A DNA stretch of 64,000 nucleotides from Sarocladium kiliense (Eukaryota > Ascomycota > Sordariomycetes > Hypocreales > Sarocladiaceae). The notes beneath the pieces were generated by a model. The model was not told where the DNA came from, did no database searches, and was given only the letters and a program-made list of their open reading frames with translations. This document shows positions 58,372 to 64,000 of this stretch, in pieces. Each line of letters starts with the position of its first letter. Positions within the stretch are counted from its first letter, which is position 1. Location: NCBI GenBank assembly GCA_030734395.1, contig JAUZTG010000012.1:434001-498000 (forward strand), written 5' to 3'. The translations under genes and the position numbers were made by a program.

Positions 58372-60682
58372 ATGGGTAAGTTCCTTCTTTCACAGGTGCA
58401 TGCCACATGGCTTGCAGGCAGAGAGAAGAGCACGGGGAGATACTTCCTCGTCGGGCACCACCTGCCCTTCCGTTACATGGCCCCTGGCAACCAACGACCT
58501 GATTCCTTCGCCGCCTTCGTCCTCCGTTCTTCAATCACAACATCTCGTTCAATAAGACGACTCCACGCTCGTTCACTGTCATTTACCGTTTCTTGGGTCT
58601 CTCCTTTTTTGGTCTCAAGCATACTGTCACCGAGAACTCGATACCACACCAACCAGAAAACTAAAAGTCAAACGCTCCTTACTGTTCTCAAACCACTATG
58701 GCTCTGAGTCTGGTCCAACACATCAAGGCGCGTACTCGCAGCGTGCAAATTGATAACCATACCTCCTTCGATGTGGCCGGTCTCGGTCTTGTGGATTCTG
58801 CGAGCCCGAACTCAAGAACCTCTCATCGGCTGAGCAGCTTATCCATGGCAGACGAGAATCGCGAGCCACTCACTTCGACCACCGCTGCGCTGCCACCAGC
58901 AACACTCCGCCGATACCGAAGTATGCTCGAAGTCGAGGACCCTCCAAAACTCAGCCCCTGGAAACCAATGTCATTTGACGAGCTGTATGCGGAACCACTT
59001 CAGAGCGCCATGGATAATGACAATTCGCTCGAAGCTGCAGCCCAGCAGAAGCCTCAGGATAGGATGGATCCACCAGATATTGCCATGTGCCGGATACAGG
59101 ATTCGACGAGTCAGGCAACCCCAGGCCGCCCTCACTGCTTCTCTGCCTGCCTGCGCTGCAAACTGACATGATTCCTATTGTTCATCTGCTAACATTTACT
59201 TCTCTAGCTTCTCCTGCCCCTGAGTCGGCTTCTGCCGTCCCTCCTCCTTCGTCGCCTCCGGAAGGCAAGCCCGAATCTCCTATGGAGTCTGTTGATCAAG
59301 GCGTGCCTCCGTCTGACACCCATGATGTAGTCACTTCGCCTGCCCCCAGTGCTCCTGACAACAGGAACATTGTGCGGCGGAAGCTGACCGGCTATGTCGG
59401 TTTTGCCAACTTGCCCAACCAGTGGCACCGCAAGAGCGTGCGCAAGGGCTTCAACTTCAATGTCATGGTCGTCGGTAAGTTTGCATAGTGGTCCTTTAAT
59501 AGGCAGGTACTGATCATACCCCATTCTAGGTGAATCCGGCCTTGGCAAGTCCACGCTCGTCAACACTCTCTTCAACACCTCCCTCTACCCGCCCAAGGAG
59601 CGCAAGGGCCCTAGCCTCGACATCATTCCTAAGACCGTCACCATCCAGTCCATCAGCGCCGATATTGAGGAGGCTGGTGTCCGTTTGCGTCTGACTGTTG
59701 TCGACACTCCTGGCTTCGGTGACTTCGTCAACAACGATGAGTCGTGGCGCCCCATTGTCGACAACATCGAGCAGCGCTATGATGCGTACCTCGACTCCGA
59801 GAACAAGGTCAACCGCATGAACATTGTCGACAACCGCATCCACGCTTGCGTCTTCTTCATTCAGCCCACTGGCCACTCTCTCAAACCCCTCGACATTGAG
59901 GTCATGCGCCGCCTTCACACCAAGGTCAACCTCATCCCCGTCATCGCCAAGTCTGATACCCTCACTGATGAGGAGATCACCAGCTTCAAGCTGAGGGTGA
60001 GTTCGCTATGTTCTGGCGTCAAGGCTGATGTGCTAACAAGTCTTAGATTCTGTCCGACATTAAGTACCACGGCATCCAGATCTTCGAGGGCCCCAGGTAC
60101 GAGCTTGATGACGAGGAGACCATCGCCGAGAACAACGACATCATGTCCAAGGTTCCTTTCGCAGTCGTTGGTGCTACTAACGAGATTGCCACTGCCGATG
60201 GCCGCAAGGTCCGCGGACGTGAATATCCGTGGGGTATCATCGAGGTCGACAAGGAGGAGCACTGTGACTTCGTCAAGCTGCGCCAGATGCTGATCCGAAC
60301 TCACATGGAGGAGCTCAAGGAGCACACCAACAACATGCTCTACGAGAACTACAGAACCGACAAGCTCATTGCCATGGGTGTGTCTCAAGACCCCAGCGTC
60401 TTCAAGGAGGTCAACCCTGCCGTCAAGCAGGAGGAGGAGCGTGCCCTGCACGAGCAGAAGCTCGCCAAGATGGAGGCCGAGATGAAGATGGTCTTCCAGC
60501 AAAAGGTGGCCGAGAAGGAGAGCAAGCTCAAGCAGTCCGAGGAGGAGCTCTACGCTCGCCACAGGGAGATGAAGGAGCAGCTCGACCGTCAACGGATGGA
60601 GCTCGAGGACAAGAAGCAGCGCATCGAGAGCGGACGACCACTCGAGAAGGAGGGCAAGCGAAAGGGTTTCTCCCTGCGTTAA
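58372..60682 (+). CDS. Septin, Cdc3/AspB class
   Basis: Four coding exons, join(58372..58375,59208..59474,59530..59996,60047..60682), 457 aa. Septins are GTP-binding proteins that form hetero-oligomeric filaments at septa, hyphal tips and branch points. N-terminus: Pro/Ser/Glu-rich (about 1-60), then a basic membrane-binding stretch (RRKLTGYVGF...HRKSVRKGFNF). GTPase: P-loop GESGLGKS at 91-98, DTPGFGDF (G3), AKSDTLTDEE (G4), then the septin unique element. The last about 90 residues are a charged coiled coil. YVGFANLPNQWHRKS places it in the Cdc3/AspB group. The first coding exon is only ATGG, followed by an 832-bp intron (GTAAGT...TCTCTAG, CTAAC branch), giving MASPAPESASA. This start is inferred from perfect splice signals and frame; a nested ATG frame offers another N-terminus. 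Intron 2 splits the Gly codon that opens the P-loop. Confidence 0.88.
58698..59171 (+). other. 157-codon ATG open frame nested in septin intron 1
   Basis: Starts at an ATG and runs to TGA wholly inside the large first intron of the septin gene. Its composition looks protein-like (for example LEVEDPPKLSPWKPMSFDEL), but no family is recognised. A GTATGC donor at 58921, in the right phase, could join its first 74 codons in frame to the septin exon at 59208 and so give an alternative N-terminus. It may also be chance. Confidence 0.25.
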
Positions 60683-61861
60683 GCCTGAGCTGCTCATGGC
60701 TTGCCAATTCGCCCGACGGCACTTTTTCCTCTCCACGATCTATGTCTGCGTGCTATGATGCCCACACAATACCAGCTCGACGCTCTTTCCTTCCTTCAAT
60801 TCTTGTTCTCCTCGGCTTTTTCTGTCACATTCCATCTTTTTTAATCACGAGCACAACCCTCCTCTAATCACCCATTATGCCGACACGCCTGCTTGCGCTT
60901 CGCAGGTAGGCAGTCGATTGATAAAGGGTGCCTGTTGTCAGGGTTTCGTACCGGGAAGGTCTGCAAGCCTGGCATGCAGACACCCATTCAAAAACCACGG
61001 AAACAGTATTTCGTCTTTCCTCACTTTTTTGGGACATCAAGGGACTGTGTCATGGCACCGTCCATCCTTCGGTTTGGAGAGCAACGTGGTCTGGCTTTCG
61101 GCGAGCCAGTTTCAGAAGGGGTAGCATGAAGACCGGGCTCAGTTGAGCCTGGACACAAAAGCATACGCACGGCATGTCTTTCTGTCACCGCGGCTATGCA
61201 TCCCCTTCTGGGCCGACCTCGCCTTTCTATACTTTGTCTTATTCTCCTGATTCACCTTTTCCAATACCCTGTCTACTACCTCTCATCTAGACGGAGCGTT
61301 GCAGCTAGTTGCGGGTTTGAAACGAGATGGTGGAAAAGGAGGTCGAGGCGGTTCGGCTGGGCGGGCGGTTCGAAAGATGTATTTTAGTCGTGTAGTAAGG
61401 TGACATGGGGATGGGATGTTCTTTTACCTTGCGGCCGGGGATTTGTCGCCAAGGATCGTCTGTCTTATTTCTTAGCTAGCTTGATTTCATTGGTTTTTCC
61501 TGACATGAATCTTGTGGAACTTGAATTTGTGATCGCGACGTCCGAATGCTGTCAGGTCAAAAGCATTTCGCAGGTGGACTGTCAATCGCACACGCGAACT
61601 TGCAAAGACCCCAAGGCACCGATCTCGAATGGAGTATGTCGATTCAAGGCCACTATTCAACGTGATAATACATATATGCCACAATCAGCGATCCCAATGT
61701 CATTTTACGCCGCCCAACTCCGCATGTAAAGAGCACGCCTGCTCTCAAGCACCACGAGCACTGTAATAACCCCGAGCCGTATATCACGACCTCCTCACTT
61801 CCGTAACCTCAGCCATGGGTAGAGAAACTGCTTTCCAATCCACACAGATTCCGCCTCCTCT
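60683..61861. other. Convergent intergenic region, septin and FIS1 3' ends
   Basis: 1.2 kb with T-rich and AT-rich patches consistent with 3' UTR. Overlapping frames at 60893-61146 and 61400-61729 have no recognisable domain. Confidence 0.6.
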
Positions 61862-62552
61862 CTATCTTCTCTTAGTGTTCCTCAATAGGAACGCCCCCAC
61901 AACCCCAGCTGCAATACCGACACCGCTCAAGATGGCCACACCCATCAACCCCTCCCTGGCAACCTTGTCATCAACAAGCTGACGCAGGTTCGCAGCTTGA
62001 AGGTTCGCGGGTTCCTTATCGAGGAGGAGATCGTTGTAACGACGAGCTTCTGCGTAGTTTCCGAGCTTGTAGTTACCGAGGGCGAGGTAGTAGAGGCATT
62101 CGCGGCGGCGCTCGGGGGAGGAGCGGAAGATGTCAGAGAGGAGACGGACGCCTAGTTGTTGGTCGGCGCGGGAGGTGGATTTTACGAGGCCCTGGGGATG
62201 GCGGTGTTAGTGAGAGGATGGAGAGGACCGGGGGGGAAGGGGAGGAGGTGTACCCAGGCGTAGTTGAATTTGGTTTGGACGCCGACCATCTCGCCTTCTT
62301 TCTCATATTGTGCGCGAAGGACATTAAGCTCGGAGGCGTTGAGAGGCCTAATAGGTCAGGGTTTGGTTAGTTTGGATGTTTGAAGCAGCGGGGCGAGACA
62401 GCATGGAACTTGGGGAGGACATACGTCTCGGCGTCGAGCGCATCTGGGAGGATTGTTAGCTGCAAGGTTCTCGAGAACAAGCTGAGATTTCTCTGGAGGG
62501 TGAACATGGAGTCCAGAGCTTGGTGGCACTTACATGGGAGGTCGACAACCAT
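61862..62552 (-). CDS. FIS1: Mitochondrial fission 1 protein
   Basis: Four exons, complement(join(61862..62191,62254..62347,62425..62443,62534..62552)), 153 aa, the normal length. Fis1 is a tail-anchored outer-membrane protein of mitochondria and peroxisomes that recruits the dynamin-type fission machinery through adaptors. The cytosolic TPR-like helical bundle includes NVLRAQYEKEG, QTKFNYAWGLVKSTSRADQQLG and RRECLYYLALGNYKLGNYAEARRYNDLLL. The tail anchor is LMGVAILSGVGIAAGVVGAFLL, followed by the basic end RNTKRR. The first two coding exons are 19 nt each. Introns are 90, 77 and 62 bp, with YAG acceptors; the third donor is GTACAC. Without these exons only the C-terminal part is visible as an open frame. 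It is divergent from SPC24. Confidence 0.93.
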
Positions 62553-63185
62553 CTTGAAGGGTTCCGTTCTCGACGGTAGATGTTGGGTTTGAGGTGGAGG
62601 AGAGCTGCGTTGGTAAAAGGACAGCTGGATGATTGTGAAGGAAGAGGGTAAGCACAAGCTGATTTAGAGTGCGAAAATATCTGGAAGCTGGCGCTGAAAG
62701 CAGAGGAAAAGCAGACGGAGAAGTTGCTGTTGTGGCTGTGTGTTTCTAGGAAGAAGTCACTGGAAAGCTGGGAACCTCGGGAACTGACGCAGGGCACCAC
62801 GCGACGAACGACGGAGGCGTAGAAAGTGGCAGCTGAAGAGGTGTGGCGCTGGAAGCCGGTTTTGTGTGGCGCATAATGACGCCGTTGCGTGGTAAGTAAA
62901 GCTTCTGGAGGTGGACGTCCGGCAAAACTGGGGGCCCGGGTGGGGCTGGTGAGGCGTTGGGTAGGAGGAGTGGTTGATAAGAGATAAGGGGCTGGTGGTG
63001 GTTGTTGTGGTGATGTTGTTTTCGCGCGGCGCATCACCACCACTACGAGCACCATCATCACCACTGTTCAGAAGCTGTGATTCACAATCTTTTCCATCTG
63101 GAAACAATACGAGACGAACTGCGAACCGGAAAAAAAATCAACACATATCCTACAAAGCAGCAGATTGAGAGGTCCAACCGACACA
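62553..63185. promoter_or_regulatory. Bidirectional promoter region FIS1/SPC24
   Basis: 633 bp between two divergent start codons. The open frames within it (62456-63107 minus strand) are proline/serine/histidine-rich shadows. GGTGGT-type short repeats occur near 62990-63060. Confidence 0.6.
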
Positions 63186-63847
63186 ATGCTGCTCTCAGAA
63201 GATCCTGACAAGGTCCGTTCAACGCGTCCCATCTATGCCTCTCCTTCAGCTCACCACTGACCCCTTTGCAGCTCATCTCCCACACCGTCGACAACTTCAA
63301 CATCGAGCCCGACAAGCTCGCCGTTGCCCGTATCACCGAATCCCTCTCCACCCTCCAACAAGCGCGCGACCTCCGCGTCAACGAAGCCCACTCCGCCCTC
63401 AAGAAGCTCTCCCGTCAACTCCACACCCTCACCTCCCAACACGACGACCTCGTCGCAGCCTCCAACCACGGCGCCGATCACGCCTCCCGCATCGCCCGTC
63501 TCGACACCGAGAAGTTCCGCACTGCCAAGGCCGCGAGCGATGCAGAGGTCGAGGCGGAGAGGTTGGCGCTGAAACATGCGGACTTGGTGGCTAGACTGCA
63601 GGAGCTGGAGCTGCAGGGCGTGGAAGGGGATGAGGCTGGGCGGAGGAGAGATCCCGTGGATGATGAGGTATTGTTGAGGTTGAAGGTTTATAGGAGCTTG
63701 GGGATTGATTTGGAGAGGGATGAGAGGGATGGGGAGTGGACGAAGGCGGTGGTGAGGAATGATCGAAAGGGGGATGTGCATGTGGTGAACATGGATAAGA
63801 AGTTTTCGCGCTACTTCTATGCGAACTACTTCTGGCAAACGCTTTGA
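63186..63847 (+). CDS. SPC24: Kinetochore protein Spc24 (Ndc80 complex)
   Basis: Two exons, join(63186..63212,63272..63847), 200 aa. Subunit of the Ndc80 complex that joins kinetochores to microtubules; Spc24 pairs with Spc25 at the centromere-proximal end. Exon 1 encodes MLLSEDPDK. The 59-bp intron (GTCCGT...TTTGCAG) is followed by the conserved LISHTVDNFNIEPD. Residues about 25-125 are a heptad-rich coiled coil (SLSTLQQARDLRVNEAHSAL onward). The C-terminal globular domain starts at about VLLRLKVYRSLGID and ends with the family hallmark KGDVHVVN followed by FSRYFYANYFWQTL. Confidence 0.92.
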
Positions 63848-64000
63848 CGAGGGCAACGGAGATCTGCTTGGATGGGTGTGTATGAGGTGGGATTTCTGGT
63901 TGAGCATGTTTTGATACCATGGGAAGGGAGATGCGACCCCTTTGACATAAGTCGTAATGAGATCATGAATTCCTTTGGCCTTTTAATTCCGTTCTGTTTA

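Noticed and set aside
1..64000. tRNA, rRNA and CRISPR elements
   Set aside because: No GGTTCGANTCC B-box with matching A-box and clover-leaf arms was found by eye (near misses at about 1890 and 61367 lack the rest), no rRNA motif, and no regularly spaced repeat array.

Overview
The window is nuclear DNA of a filamentous ascomycete (Pezizomycotina, most likely Sordariomycetes). The genes have short GT-AG introns (mostly 50-110 bp) with CTRAC/CTAAC-type branch points. The two-subunit fungal fatty acid synthase is encoded by a divergent gene pair, and there is an iterative highly reducing polyketide synthase (HR-PKS). The organism call is inference; no species is claimed. Exon structures were built by hand from splice signals, reading frame and family motifs, and every spliced model given here closes in frame.

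Left part (1-9.8 kb): the first 4.2 kb has no supportable gene and includes AT-rich, repeat-bearing sequence. Then comes a divergent pair: a gene for an Ada-type zinc-cysteine plus AraC-type HTH protein (minus), and a flavin-reductase-like FMN-binding protein (plus). A guanine deaminase gene (minus) follows.

Fatty acid synthase block (9.8-25.0 kb): FAS beta (minus, 2105 aa) and FAS alpha (plus, 1860 aa) are transcribed away from a 3.1 kb intergenic region. That region holds a likely 5' UTR intron, hairpins and a 20-bp perfect direct repeat. Next to it lie a four-exon LSm4 gene (minus) and, divergent from it, a mitochondrial PPR-type protein gene.

Middle (28.8-39.9 kb): a 3 kb gene-poor stretch with a 36-nt G run; a DHA1-type MFS transporter; a large nuclear protein with a Zn2Cys6 cluster in its middle (minus); and Ku70 (minus).

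Accessory block (40-54.2 kb): a P-loop sulfotransferase-like gene broken by an in-frame TAG, then a 3210-residue HR-PKS (KS-AT-DH-MT-ER-KR-ACP) ending in a carnitine acyltransferase (CAT) domain. No P450, oxidoreductase, pathway regulator or transporter gene is recognised beside it, so it looks like a near-solitary PKS-CAT locus.

Right part (54.9-63.9 kb): ferrochelatase with animal-type [2Fe-2S] ligands, a Cdc3/AspB-class septin whose start codon sits in a 4-nt exon before an 832-bp intron, then the divergent pair FIS1 (minus) and SPC24 (plus). Apart from the PKS block, the genes are conserved housekeeping functions: lipid synthesis, RNA decay/splicing, NHEJ, heme, cytokinesis, mitochondrial fission and the kinetochore.
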